A stretch of 64,000 nt of DNA from Leptotrichia hongkongensis (GCF_041538065.1 NZ_JBGORW010000004.1:62001-126000), one strand, 5' to 3'. Shown: positions 43,085 through 51,295, counted from the first letter of the stretch. Program-made: numbers and translations. Notes: a model not told the origin generated them from the sequence alone.

Positions 43085-44422
43085 CTATCTTCTTCTGCCC
43101 TTCATAAATCCCCCACCAAGTCCTGGAATACCGCCACTGTTAAACATTTTCATCATTTGTTTCATTTGTTCAAACTGCTTTATCAATTTATTTACGTCAT
43201 TTACCTGAACTCCGCTTCCTTTGGCAATTCTCATTTTACGGCTTCCGTTTTTTAGAAGTTTTGGATCACGTCTTTCCTGAACTGTCATTGAAAAAATGAT
43301 TGCTTCGACCTTTTTCATTTCCTTTTCAGCCATTCCCATGTCAATCATGCTAGTGTCAACTCCTGGTATCATTTTCATAATTCCAGCAATTGATCCCATT
43401 TTTCTTATCATTTTAAACTGCTTTAAAAAATCTTCAAAGTCAAACTGGTTCTTTCTAAATTTTTCTTCCATTTTCTTGGCTTCTTTTTCATCAATAGCTT
43501 CCTGTGCCTTTTCTACAAGTGAAACAACATCTCCCATTCCAAGAATACGTGAAGCAAGCCTGTCTGGGTGAAATGGTGCGATATCATCCAGTTTTTCCCC
43601 TTCACTTATAAATTTAATTGGCTTTCCTGCAACTTCCTTTACTGAAAGGGCAGCCCCTCCACGAGTATCTCCATCCAGTTTTGTAAGTACAACCCCAGTA
43701 ATATCAAGCTGTTCATTAAACTCTTTTGCCACGTTAACTGCATCCTGTCCAGTCATTCCATCAACTACAAGCAAAATTTCATTCGGATTAAAACTGTCCT
43801 TTATATCTTGCAGTTCATTCATAAGCTGTTCATCAATGTGCAGTCTTCCCGCCGTATCAATAATAACATAAGTCGCATGCTCATTTTTTGAAGCCTCAAT
43901 TCCCTGTTTTACAATTTCCACCGCATCTGTACTTTCATCAATCGTAAATACAGGAACTTTCACTTGCTCTCCTAATACCTTCAATTGCTTTTTCGCAGCA
44001 GGTCTATAAACATCTGCCCCAATCAGAAATGGTTTTTCCCCTTTCGATTTTAAATGTTTTGCCAATTTTCCAGAAAATGTAGTTTTCCCAGCTCCTTGAA
44101 GTCCAGAAAGCATTACAATAGTTGGATTTTTATCAGCTTTTGCGATTGAAACATTTGATCCTCCAAGCACTTCCACAAGTTCATCATTTACAATCTTGAT
44201 AAATTGCTGTGTAGGATTAACTCCGCTAATAACATGTTCTCCCAACGCCTTTTCCCGAATTTTTGCTACAAAGTTCTTAGCCACTCCATAGTTTACATCC
44301 GCTTCAAGCAATGCTAGCCGCACTTCCCTTAAAGCATCCTTCATATTGCTCTCTGTCAACTTTCCCTGTCCGCTGACTTTTTTAAATATATCCTTAAATC
44401 TGTCTCCTAAATTATTAAACAT
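43085..44422 (-). CDS. ffh: Signal recognition particle protein Ffh
   Basis: A 445-residue SRP54 GTPase that, with 4.5S RNA, targets nascent membrane and secreted proteins. N domain (1-90); G domain with GLQGAGKTTFSGKLA near 107, DVYRPAAKKQL, DTAGRLHIDEQLM near 190 and TKLDGDTRGGAALS near 247; C-terminal Met-rich M domain with the RNA-binding SRKMRIAKGSGVQVNDVN segment near 384-401. Ends in GGGFMKGRRR. The length is normal (about 450). Confidence 0.97.
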   Translation of the reverse strand: MFNNLGDRFKDIFKKVSGQGKLTESNMKDALREVRLALLEADVNYGVAKNFVAKIREKALGEHVISGVNPTQQFIKIVNDELVEVLGGSNVSIAKADKNPTIVMLSGLQGAGKTTFSGKLAKHLKSKGEKPFLIGADVYRPAAKKQLKVLGEQVKVPVFTIDESTDAVEIVKQGIEASKNEHATYVIIDTAGRLHIDEQLMNELQDIKDSFNPNEILLVVDGMTGQDAVNVAKEFNEQLDITGVVLTKLDGDTRGGAALSVKEVAGKPIKFISEGEKLDDIAPFHPDRLASRILGMGDVVSLVEKAQEAIDEKEAKKMEEKFRKNQFDFEDFLKQFKMIRKMGSIAGIMKMIPGVDTSMIDMGMAEKEMKKVEAIIFSMTVQERRDPKLLKNGSRKMRIAKGSGVQVNDVNKLIKQFEQMKQMMKMFNSGGIPGLGGGFMKGRRR

Positions 44423-44472
44423 TATTAATTTTTCTCCTTGATTTTGTATATTTTTTTAATTTTACTGTGTAT

Positions 44473-44501
44473 AGGATAACATATTATGGGGAAAAAGACA
44501 A
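44473..44501 (-). promoter_or_regulatory. Predicted ffh promoter
   Basis: TTGTCT (44501-44496) and TATCCT (44478-44473) on the minus strand with a 17-nt spacer, about 50 nt upstream of ffh. Confidence 0.5.
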
Positions 44502-44718
44502 TAAGCATAGCAGGTTATTTATGAATTTACAAAAAATATGATTTAATAAATGAAATTCAAATAAAAATCATAAGAATAATAAACTTTTATTCACTAAAAT
44601 ATATCCAATCCTTTAAAATCAGACTAATTAAAGACTAATAAATCGGGATTTTGAGCTTATATTCTAAAATAATTTTAAAAATAAGTTTATCATAAAACTA
44701 GAAATGAGGTAAATAAAT

Positions 44719-45933
44719 ATGAAAAAAATAAATTTTATAAAAAAAGAAAATAAGAAATTTGCATTATTGTCAATGTTGTTCTTAATTTTAAGCTGTTCCA
44801 ACAAAACTGAAAATAATTCTGAAAATAAAAGCAATACAACAAATGTTGAACAGCAAAAGACAATTTCTCAGGAAGAACTGCAAAAATATACTAAAAATGC
44901 GGTTCAAACTCAAGATGCCTTTGTAAGTGTTCATAACAGCGTAAAAGATTCGATTGTAAATATCAGAACTAAAAAAACAGTAACAGTAAATACTTATAAC
45001 CCATTGGAAGAGTTATTATATGGACGTTCTGGAGGACAAGAAAAACGTGAATCAGGATCACTTGGTTCAGGATTCGTTGTCTCAAAAGATGGATATATTG
45101 TTACAAATAACCACGTTATCGATGGTGCAGATGAAATTTATGTAAAATTCTCAAATGGACGTGAATATCGTACAAAACTTGTAGGAACTTCGCCTGAAGT
45201 TGACATCGCTGTACTGAAAATTAATTCAAACGAGACTTTTAAACCATTAGAATTTGCAAATTCGGATCAAGTCCAAATCGGACAGTGGTCAATAGCCTTT
45301 GGAAATCCATTGGGATTGAACGACTCGATGACAGTTGGAATTGTAAGTGCTGCAGGACGTAGCTCACTTGGAATTGAAGAAATAGAAAACTTTATTCAAA
45401 CAGATGCCGCTATCAATCAGGGAAATAGTGGAGGTCCATTAATTGACATAACAGGAAAAGTTATTGGAGTGAACACTGCGATTTATTCACAAAGCGGAGG
45501 AAGTGTAGGAATCGGATTTGCTATTCCAGCAAACCTAGTAATGACAGTAAAAGACTCAATCATCGCAAATGGTAAGTTTGAAAAACCATATATTGGAGTA
45601 TATTTAGATAATTTAGATGAAAACAAAGTAAAAGCTCTTAACTTAAAATCATCAAACGGTGTATTCATCGGAAATGTTGTTCCAAATGGCCCAGCCGCAG
45701 CTGCAGGAATAACTAGAAATGATGTTATTACAGCTGTTGATGGAAAAAGTGTGAACTCTGCAGGTGCATTTGTTGGAGAAATAGCCGCTAAAAAAGTGGG
45801 ACAAACTATAAAATTAACTGTCCTTAGAAATGGACAGTCAATAGAAATACCAGTAAATCTTATAAAAACTCCAAACGCTATTGAGCAGCAACGTATTATA
45901 CAACAAAGACAGCAGCAGCAACTTGGAAGATAA
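44719..45933 (+). CDS. htrA: HtrA/DegP-family serine protease (lipoprotein)
   Basis: A 404-residue envelope protease and chaperone. The N-terminus carries a basic region and hydrophobic core ending LILSCSN, a lipobox that would anchor the protein by Cys at about residue 27. The catalytic triad is His132 (TNNHVIDG), Asp162 (EVDIAVLK) and Ser237 (QGNSGGPL). One PDZ domain follows (about 290-385, with PYIGVYLDNL and GPAAAAGITRNDVI). A Q-rich tail (QQRIIQQRQQQQ) ends it. One PDZ plus a membrane anchor resembles DegS-like or Gram-positive HtrA more than two-PDZ DegP. It has its own terminator. Confidence 0.95.
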   Translation: MKKINFIKKENKKFALLSMLFLILSCSNKTENNSENKSNTTNVEQQKTISQEELQKYTKNAVQTQDAFVSVHNSVKDSIVNIRTKKTVTVNTYNPLEELLYGRSGGQEKRESGSLGSGFVVSKDGYIVTNNHVIDGADEIYVKFSNGREYRTKLVGTSPEVDIAVLKINSNETFKPLEFANSDQVQIGQWSIAFGNPLGLNDSMTVGIVSAAGRSSLGIEEIENFIQTDAAINQGNSGGPLIDITGKVIGVNTAIYSQSGGSVGIGFAIPANLVMTVKDSIIANGKFEKPYIGVYLDNLDENKVKALNLKSSNGVFIGNVVPNGPAAAAGITRNDVITAVDGKSVNSAGAFVGEIAAKKVGQTIKLTVLRNGQSIEIPVNLIKTPNAIEQQRIIQQRQQQQLGR

Positions 45934-45951
45934 TAAAAAAGGCAAAAGAAG

Positions 45952-45981
45952 TATCCCAGTCATTGATTGGGATATTTTTTT
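45952..45981 (+). terminator. Terminator after htrA
   Basis: TATCCCA (45952-45958) and TGGGATA (45968-45974) form a perfect 7-bp stem followed by seven T. Confidence 0.9.
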
Positions 45982-46045
45982 ACAAAATTAAAGCAATAAA
46001 AAATGGAGAAAACTCTTTGTCATAAGTTTAGCTCCATTTATTTTT

Positions 46046-46564
46046 TTATTTAGTTAATTCTTTTATTACTTCCAACGCTTTTTCGTAATCTGGATGTTCT
46101 CCAACTTCTTTTACATATTCTACATATTTAATAATTCCGTCTTTATCTACGATAACCGTTCCTCTTGACAATAATCTTAATTCTTTTATTACAAATCCAT
46201 ATTTTGTTCCAAAATCTAACTCTTTATGGTCTGAAGCCGTTAAAGCGTTTTTTATTCCTTTATCTGCACAATATCTTCCTAATGCAAATGGTAAATCAGC
46301 TGAAATTGTAAGCAGTTGAACATCATCTCCAAAACTTGCAGCTTCCTGATTAAATCTAGCCAGCTGTAAAGCACATACTCCAGTATCAACTGATGGAAAT
46401 ACTGCTATTACAACAACCTTTCCTTTATAGTCACTTAATTTTACTTCCTTTAATTCTGGTGATAAAACTGTAAAGTCTGGCGCTACTTCTCCAGCTTTCA
46501 CTTCTGTTCCCACAAGAGTTACAGGATTTCCCTTGAATGTTACTTTATTTTTTATTTCTGCCAT
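46046..46564 (-). CDS. tpx: Thiol peroxidase Tpx
   Basis: A 172-residue atypical 2-Cys peroxiredoxin that reduces hydroperoxides with thioredoxin. The peroxidatic Cys64 is in FPSVDTGVCALQLARFN and the resolving Cys99 is in LPFALGRYCADKG, 35 residues on, as in Tpx. The N-terminal VTFKGNPVTLVGTEVKAGE is typical. The protein has no signal peptide and should be cytoplasmic. A PerR-box-like sequence lies 17-31 nt upstream of the start. Confidence 0.96.
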   Translation of the reverse strand: MAEIKNKVTFKGNPVTLVGTEVKAGEVAPDFTVLSPELKEVKLSDYKGKVVVIAVFPSVDTGVCALQLARFNQEAASFGDDVQLLTISADLPFALGRYCADKGIKNALTASDHKELDFGTKYGFVIKELRLLSRGTVIVDKDGIIKYVEYVKEVGEHPDYEKALEVIKELTK

Positions 46565-46580
46565 TATTCCTTCTCCTTTA

Positions 46581-46595
46581 CTTTAATAATTATAA
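46581..46595 (-). promoter_or_regulatory. PerR-box-like operator upstream of tpx
   Basis: The minus strand reads TTATAATTATTAAAG, matching 13 of 15 positions of the Bacillus PerR consensus TTATAATTATTATAA. It lies just ahead of the tpx ribosome site. A second perfect palindrome, TACTTTTAAAAGTA, is at 46631-46644. In AT-rich DNA such matches can arise by chance. Confidence 0.4.
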
Positions 46596-47025
46596 TTTTT
46601 TAATTTCAAATATCTGTAAATAATTTTCATTACTTTTAAAAGTAAAATACCATAGCTTCATATAAAAACAAAACTTAAATATAACAATTATCATTGAAGA
46701 ATTTGCTTTTAAAATAATTTGACTACATCTTTTATATTTACAACCATCTACTTTTTGTAATTATAACATATTTAAAATTATTTGTATAGAAAAATTATTT
46801 GATTTACAAATAAATTCATTTAAAAATATTATCTAAAAAGTCCATATAATATCCATACAACTCAAAAAATCAATTTTTGATAAAACCTATACCTTAAATA
46901 AAGGTTTTGACTTGTAGGGTTATACGGATGAATTTTGTATAACCAAAATATTTGTATTAATTATTTGGAATGTGTAAAAATGAAGGCAAAAAATATATTT
47001 TCAGTCTATTTAAATTTCAATACCT
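46596..47025. other. Gene-free stretch
   Basis: About 430 bp with no convincing gene. Besides the palindrome at 46631-46644 it has an AAAACCT/AGGTTTT inverted pair (46882-46888 and 46902-46908). No repeat shared with other loci was noticed. Confidence 0.5.
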
Positions 47026-47874
47026 CTATACGCTAATATAATCTAAACTTTTAATATTTAATCTTTTTTTTATATTTAAAATTATACTTTTTTCTTTTTC
47101 TGTGTTTAAATAATAAGATATATTTAAAATCCAATATCCCAATTTTTCTTTTAAATTTTCTACATTGCATGATAAATATTTATCAATACATATTAAGTTC
47201 CACAACTCAGTTAATGCTTCAAAAAAATTATCAATTTCTGAAGGTTGATAAGATAAAATCTTTAGTATTCTTTCTTTCCATTCTTCTCTTGAAATATTAT
47301 TTTCTGTGATATTAGTATTTATTAGTTTGATTTCATCATTTTCAATTTGATTATAGATATCTTTTAATATACCGATTTTATAACTTTCATTTAATTCTTT
47401 TTCTATTTTTTCTTTTCTTTGAAAAAAATTTTCCTTTATTATATCATCTATATCAAATTCAATATAAATATCTTCTTTAGTTTGTACGTATAATGAAAAT
47501 ACCTCATTTGGAAATATTCCATGTGTTTCAAACATCATCATTGTTTCATTTCTATTAAAATCTTCAAAAATTTTTTCCATTTGTATATCTGAACTAATTA
47601 ATTGATATGCTGTTATCCCATTTATTTTTACTAGAGCATTTTTCAAATATAAAAAATTTTTAGCTACTAAATATTCAAAAGAAGTTTTGTATATTTCTTT
47701 TTTTAAACTTTCTGGTAATTGAATCCATATGTTTTTATTAATTTCAATACCAATATTTTTTCCATTAAACATGAGTAATCTTTTGTCATCGTATATATAT
47801 GGAATACTACAATAAGCACCTAATACTTCTAATTCATTATTCCAACCATTTTGTAACTTTAATTTTATCTTCAT
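47026..47874 (-). CDS. Unknown protein, immunity-like, paralogue of 34742-35290
   Basis: A 282-residue cytoplasmic protein. The first 160 residues align with the 182-residue protein at 34742-35290 (shared MKIKL start, LPESLKKE, INGITAYQL, EDFNRNE, DIYIEFDID). The C-terminal 100 residues (EEWKERILKILSYQPSEIDNF, then a helical IDKYLSCNVENLKEKLGYWI region) are unique to this copy. No family recognised. It follows a 107-residue toxin-tip-like frame by 20 bp with its own AAAGGA site, the order seen in polymorphic toxin/immunity pairs (inference from layout). Confidence 0.75.
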   Translation of the reverse strand: MKIKLKLQNGWNNELEVLGAYCSIPYIYDDKRLLMFNGKNIGIEINKNIWIQLPESLKKEIYKTSFEYLVAKNFLYLKNALVKINGITAYQLISSDIQMEKIFEDFNRNETMMMFETHGIFPNEVFSLYVQTKEDIYIEFDIDDIIKENFFQRKEKIEKELNESYKIGILKDIYNQIENDEIKLINTNITENNISREEWKERILKILSYQPSEIDNFFEALTELWNLICIDKYLSCNVENLKEKLGYWILNISYYLNTEKEKSIILNIKKRLNIKSLDYISV

Positions 47875-47894
47875 AAATGTCCTTTCAAAAAATG

Positions 47895-48218
47895 TTATTT
47901 TGTTTTATCCTTTATCAACTCTAAATATCTAATACTATCTGTTTTAATCTGTTCTCCTTTGACAATAAGTCCTTGTTGTTCTTTCTTAACACTTAAACTA
48001 CATACTATATTTCTTGTATTGTTCCATGATTTAGTAAAGTAATATTTTAAATATTTATTAGTTTGGGTACCTGTTATTTTTACCAATCCATTATCAGTGG
48101 TTATTCTTTGAATTTCTTCATTTAACGGATAAAATCCAAAAGGATTTTCTATAATAACTTTTGATTGCGAATTAGATGTAATATTATTTTTTACTTTCTG
48201 TTGCACTTGACTTGACAA
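47895..48218 (-). CDS. Short unknown protein, possible displaced toxin tip
   Basis: A 107-codon frame from a TTG at 48218 with no ribosome site; the frame is open right back to the ArsR stop at 48231 (ILGV precedes the TTG), as if the 5' part of a longer gene had been replaced at that junction. The product is hydrophilic, with VKITGTQTNKYLKYYFTKSW and a basic C-terminus. No family recognised. Position directly ahead of an immunity-like gene suggests the last domain of a polymorphic toxin; this is a hypothesis only. Confidence 0.5.
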   Translation of the reverse strand: MSSQVQQKVKNNITSNSQSKVIIENPFGFYPLNEEIQRITTDNGLVKITGTQTNKYLKYYFTKSWNNTRNIVCSLSVKKEQQGLIVKGEQIKTDSIRYLELIKDKTK

Positions 48219-48230
48219 TACGCCTAAAAT

Positions 48231-48605
48231 TTATTTCTTTTCTAAAATGTGTGTCATTCCCTGTTCCACTATATGCTTTATATGATCATCTTCCAGCGAA
48301 TAATACACAACTTTTCCCTCTTTCCTGTACTTAACAAATCTTCCCTGCTTTAGGACTCTTAGCTGATGTGAAATAGCAGATTGAGTCATTTTCAAAAGAT
48401 TTGCAATATCGTACACGCACATTTCTTCTTGAAATAAGGCACTTAATATTCTCATTCTAGTTGTATCTCCTAGTATCTTAAAAAAATCCGCCAAATCATA
48501 CACAACTTCTTCTTCTGGCATCATTTTTTCGACCCTTTCCACAATATCCTTATGAATAGCCTTTATTTCATAATTTTCATTTTCTTCTTCGAGTATTTTA
48601 TTCAT
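48231..48605 (-). CDS. ArsR/SmtB-family metal-sensing repressor
   Basis: A 124-residue winged-helix repressor from ATG 48605, just after GGGAGG. The recognition helix region is MTQSAISHQLRVLKQGRFVK and the wing KEGKVVYYSLED. The C-terminal helix has Asp106-x-His108 and His119-x2-Glu122, exactly the alpha-5 metal site of SmtB/CzrA-type zinc, cobalt or nickel sensors. Cys63 and Asp66 (EEMCVYD) stand at the alpha-3 position, with only one Cys of the CadC pair. No metal exporter is adjacent, so its target is unclear; a TATTTAAATA palindrome lies in its own promoter. Confidence 0.92.
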   Translation of the reverse strand: MNKILEEENENYEIKAIHKDIVERVEKMMPEEEVVYDLADFFKILGDTTRMRILSALFQEEMCVYDIANLLKMTQSAISHQLRVLKQGRFVKYRKEGKVVYYSLEDDHIKHIVEQGMTHILEKK

Positions 48606-48637
48606 TTTCCCTCCCAATTCTTGGAATATATACCGTT

Positions 48638-48665
48638 ATTATACCACGTATTTAAATAAGTGCAA
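48638..48665 (-). promoter_or_regulatory. arsR-type gene promoter with palindrome
   Basis: TTGCAC (48665-48660) and TATAAT (48643-48638) on the minus strand, spacer 16 nt. The perfect palindrome TATTTAAATA (48649-48658) sits in the spacer, a good place for autorepression. Confidence 0.6.
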
Positions 48666-48696
48666 AATAAAACCTCCCCAGTTTAAACTAGGGAGG
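48664..48696 (-). terminator. Terminator of the small-peptide transcript
   Basis: On the minus strand CCTCCC (48696-48691), TAGTTTAAACTG, GGGAGG (48678-48673) and TTTTATTTT form a terminator with inner AGTTT/AAACT pairs. The CCTCC arm and the preceding CCTTTC are complementary to the strong Shine-Dalgarno of the peptide gene. Confidence 0.8.
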
Positions 48697-48735
48697 AAAA
48701 AGAAAGGAAAGATTTATTGACTATGTTTTTGTTTT

Positions 48736-48813
48736 TTAATATGCAGGTATACTAAGAACAAAGAAAAGTATCACTACAATAACAAACATAGACATACAAA
48801 ATTTCTTTCCCAT
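48736..48813 (-). CDS. 25-residue hydrophobic peptide, candidate type I toxin
   Basis: A 26-codon gene (ATG 48813, TAA 48738-48736) with an exceptionally strong ribosome site, AAAGGAGGT, 9 nt upstream. The peptide has a short basic start (MGKK), one Cys, an unbroken hydrophobic stretch of about 16 residues and ends VLSIPAY. That end closely resembles the Ibs type I toxins of enterobacteria, which finish ISFSAY, ISFPAY or similar. It would form one membrane helix. The transcript has its own promoter (48966-48994), terminator (48664-48696), an 11-nt element complementary to the Shine-Dalgarno side, and two hairpins in the leader, features of antisense-regulated toxin mRNAs. A leader peptide or small regulatory membrane protein are alternatives. 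Confidence 0.7.
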   Translation of the reverse strand: MGKKFCMSMFVIVVILFFVLSIPAY

Positions 48814-48827
48814 TTTATATCTACCTC

Positions 48828-48940
48828 CTTTCGAAGTAGTATCGGGGACGGCGAAGTCCCAATAACATTATGTGAAAAAAAATACCCTAGTTCAACACTA
48901 GAGTATCTTTTCCGCCTTTTATTTTTTTATACTTCGAAAG
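48828..48940 (-). promoter_or_regulatory. Structured leader of the small-peptide mRNA
   Basis: CTTTCGAAGTA (48940-48930 on the minus strand) is a perfect 11-nt complement of TACTTCGAAAG (48838-48828), which abuts and overlaps the Shine-Dalgarno. Between them are ATACTCTAGT/ACTAGGGTAT followed by T8 (48904-48878), resembling an early terminator, and GGGAC/GTCCC (48860-48845). On the plus strand the first of these hairpins ends in CTTTTCC and could end an antisense RNA. Confidence 0.65.
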
Positions 48941-48965
48941 AAATATTTTCTTTTTTATTAAACTA

Positions 48966-48994
48966 ATAATAGTATATGTTTACAATTTTGTCAA
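48966..48994 (-). promoter_or_regulatory. Promoter of the small-peptide transcript
   Basis: Consensus TTGACA (48994-48989), 17-nt spacer, TATTAT (48971-48966) on the minus strand, giving a predicted start near 48959 and a full transcript of about 295 nt. The 564-bp stretch 48617-49180 is otherwise occupied only by this unit and the arsR promoter. Confidence 0.7.
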
Positions 48995-49180
48995 CATTTT
49001 TTGTAAATTAGGAACAATAGGTAAATTATAAGTATAAATGTCACTTTTGTTGAATTTTATCCTAAGATAAAAAAAAGTGAAAATTCGTTAAAAAATTGTT
49101 ATAATGTAACAAATTATTTTTGTATTTTTACTAAAAAATCTAAATAAAAATGATAATTTTAATAAAAAAGGAGAGACTTT

Positions 49181-50038
49181 ATGAAAAGAAACAAATATAA
49201 ATTATTAATTTTAGCCAGTATTACGGCTTTTTCTATTATTTCATTTGGATTATCTAACAAAAATATGACCAAAACACCTTCAAAACCTGATACTGAAGAA
49301 ACATCTAAAAAAGCTGGTCTTACAATTTCGAAGGCAGAACTAGATGTTGTAGCTGATAAGATTTTTAAAAATGAAGCTGGAGGAAAAAAGGAGGATATCG
49401 TATATTGGAATACTGGAGAAGATTTTCCTTCTCTTGGAATTGGGCATTTTATATGGTACAGAGAAGGGCAAAGAGGAAAATTTGCAGAGAGCTTTCCACA
49501 GCTAGTAGCTTATTATAGGGCTCACAATATAAAGTTACCTAAGATTATGGAAGAAAATGAATATTCGCCTTGGGCAAACAGAGATGAGCTTTTTAGACAA
49601 AAAAGAATTTTGAACAAGGATATTATTGAATTGACAAATTTCCTTTATAATACGAAGGATATTCAAGTTTCATTTATTTTTGAGCGTCTTGAAAATTCTT
49701 TGGAAAAAATGCTTGAAATTGCTGATAATCCAGAAAATGTAAAAAAACAATTTTACCGTGTTGCAAAATCTCCAAATGGTCTTTATCCTTTAATTGACTA
49801 TGTTAATTTCAAGGGAGAAGGAACTACAAGAACAGAAACTTATAAGGGAGAAGGATGGGGGCTTCTTCAAGTCCTTGAAAATATGAAAGGAACTGAAACT
49901 GGAAAAGCGGCTCTTATAGAATTTAGCAATTCTGCAAAATTTGTTCTTGAAAGACGTGTAAAAAATTCTGATCCTGAAAAAAATGAGAAAAAATGGCTAG
50001 CAGGATGGTTAAATCGTTGTGATACTTATAAAAATTAG
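49181..50038 (+). CDS. Secreted lysozyme-like protein
   Basis: A 285-residue protein with a Sec signal (about 1-24), a short T/K/P-rich linker and a globular domain from about residue 47. The segment AVADKIFKNEAGG-like (VADKIFKNEAGG), then YWNTGEDFPSLGIGHFIWY near 85-103, recalls the catalytic Glu and following beta-hairpin of lysozyme/chitosanase-type folds and a common proteobacterial secreted family of unknown function. Late segments SPNGLYPLIDYVNFKGEGT and YKGEGWGLLQVLENM also look like that family. Enzymatic activity is inferred. It has AAGGAGAG before the ATG and its own terminator. Confidence 0.7.
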   Translation: MKRNKYKLLILASITAFSIISFGLSNKNMTKTPSKPDTEETSKKAGLTISKAELDVVADKIFKNEAGGKKEDIVYWNTGEDFPSLGIGHFIWYREGQRGKFAESFPQLVAYYRAHNIKLPKIMEENEYSPWANRDELFRQKRILNKDIIELTNFLYNTKDIQVSFIFERLENSLEKMLEIADNPENVKKQFYRVAKSPNGLYPLIDYVNFKGEGTTRTETYKGEGWGLLQVLENMKGTETGKAALIEFSNSAKFVLERRVKNSDPEKNEKKWLAGWLNRCDTYKN

Positions 50039-50092
50039 TTTAATCAATTGAAAATTTTTAAAACAATATTTTATAAAGAAAGTAAATAAAGA

Positions 50093-50146
50093 AATAGTCT
50101 AAATTTTTATATTTAATTTTTAATATAAGTTTAGACTATTTTTATT
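50093..50146 (+). terminator. Terminator after the lysozyme-like gene
   Basis: AATAGTCTAAA (50093-50103) and TTTAGACTATT (50130-50140) form an 11-bp stem with a 26-nt AT-rich loop, followed by TTTATTT. Confidence 0.75.
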
Positions 50147-50252
50147 TGTATTTTATTACTTAAAATTCAGTAAAATATATTGTATTTAGAGAATCATTAT
50201 TTATCCATAAAAAAAATTAATAGTAAAAAAATATTTTTATAAATAAATTTGC

Positions 50253-50282
50253 TTGCAAATATTACTATATATAAGATATAAT
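50253..50282 (+). promoter_or_regulatory. Predicted opp operon promoter
   Basis: TTGCAA (50253-50258) and TATAAT (50277-50282), spacer 18 nt, about 35 nt upstream of the first permease. Confidence 0.55.
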
Positions 50283-50317
50283 ATACATATATAAAATTTT
50301 AGCGAAAGGAAGCGAGT

Positions 50318-51295
50318 ATGAAAAATATTTTAAAGTTTTTAATTAAAAGAATCGCAATGGGGCTTGTAACGTTGTGGCTAGTTATTACTATTACATTTTT
50401 TCTAATACATATGTTACCTGGTGATCCGTTTCAAAGTGAAAAAGCGATTCCACCTAAAGTAAAGGAAAATCTAATGGCAAAATACCATTTGGATCGTCCA
50501 CTTGGGGAACAATATGTTGAATATCTAAAAAACATAGCAAAAGGAGATTTGGGAGCATCCATGAAAGTTCGTGGAAGAACTGTTAATGATGTTATTAACA
50601 AAAGTTTTCTGACATCTGCAGATTTAGGAGCAAGATCTATTATATTTGCACTAGCTCTTGGAATTCCGCTTGGAATTATTGCGGCTCTTAAAAGAGGAAA
50701 ATTTCAAGATAGGCTTTCAATGATTGTTGCAATAATTGGAATATCTGTTCCAAGTTTTGTATTGGCGGGACTTATGCAGAAGTATTTTGTTGATGTGCAT
50801 AACGGTATTTTGATTGATAAATATAACCTACCTCTTGTAAGAATTTTGTTATCTGGATGGGACAGACCTGAGAAAAAAATATTGCCAGTTATTGCACTTG
50901 GACTTTACACAGTGGCATTAATTGCACGTTTATTAAGAGATAAAATGATAGAAGTAATGGGGCAGGACTATATAAGGCTGGCTATTGCAAAAGGAGTAAA
51001 ACCAAAAAATATCGTATTTAGACACGCTTTAAGAAATGCAATTTTACCAATTATTACAATAATGGGTCCAACAATTGCGGCAGTTCTTACAGGGTCATTT
51101 GTAATTGAAAAGATGTTTTCAATTCCTGGATTAGGAAAATATTTCGTTGACAGTATCAATGACAGGGATTATACAATGGTACTTGGAGTTACGGTATTTT
51201 ATGCAATATTCCTAATTGTTATGATGATACTTGTAGATATTGTATATGTTTTAGTTGATCCTAAAATTAAACTTGGAAAAGGAGATGAGGTATAG
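50318..51295 (+). CDS. oppB: Oligopeptide/dipeptide ABC permease B subunit
   Basis: A 325-residue inner-membrane permease with about six helices (first at 9-30). Typical motifs are HMLPGDPFQSE near 31-41, KYHLDRPLGEQYVEYLKN near 54, the GDLGASMKVRGRTV segment, the EAA loop AIAKGVKPKNIVFRHALRNA near 224-243, and FVIEKMFSIPGLGKYFVDS. Together with the next gene it forms the membrane channel of an Opp/Dpp importer. It overlaps the C-subunit start as TAGTG. Confidence 0.94.
   Translation: MKNILKFLIKRIAMGLVTLWLVITITFFLIHMLPGDPFQSEKAIPPKVKENLMAKYHLDRPLGEQYVEYLKNIAKGDLGASMKVRGRTVNDVINKSFLTSADLGARSIIFALALGIPLGIIAALKRGKFQDRLSMIVAIIGISVPSFVLAGLMQKYFVDVHNGILIDKYNLPLVRILLSGWDRPEKKILPVIALGLYTVALIARLLRDKMIEVMGQDYIRLAIAKGVKPKNIVFRHALRNAILPIITIMGPTIAAVLTGSFVIEKMFSIPGLGKYFVDSINDRDYTMVLGVTVFYAIFLIVMMILVDIVYVLVDPKIKLGKGDEV

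Noticed and set aside
46860..47025. Possible decayed gene after the immunity-like gene at 47026
   Set aside because: Translations of the minus strand here hit stops at once in the frames checked and show no protein-like segment.
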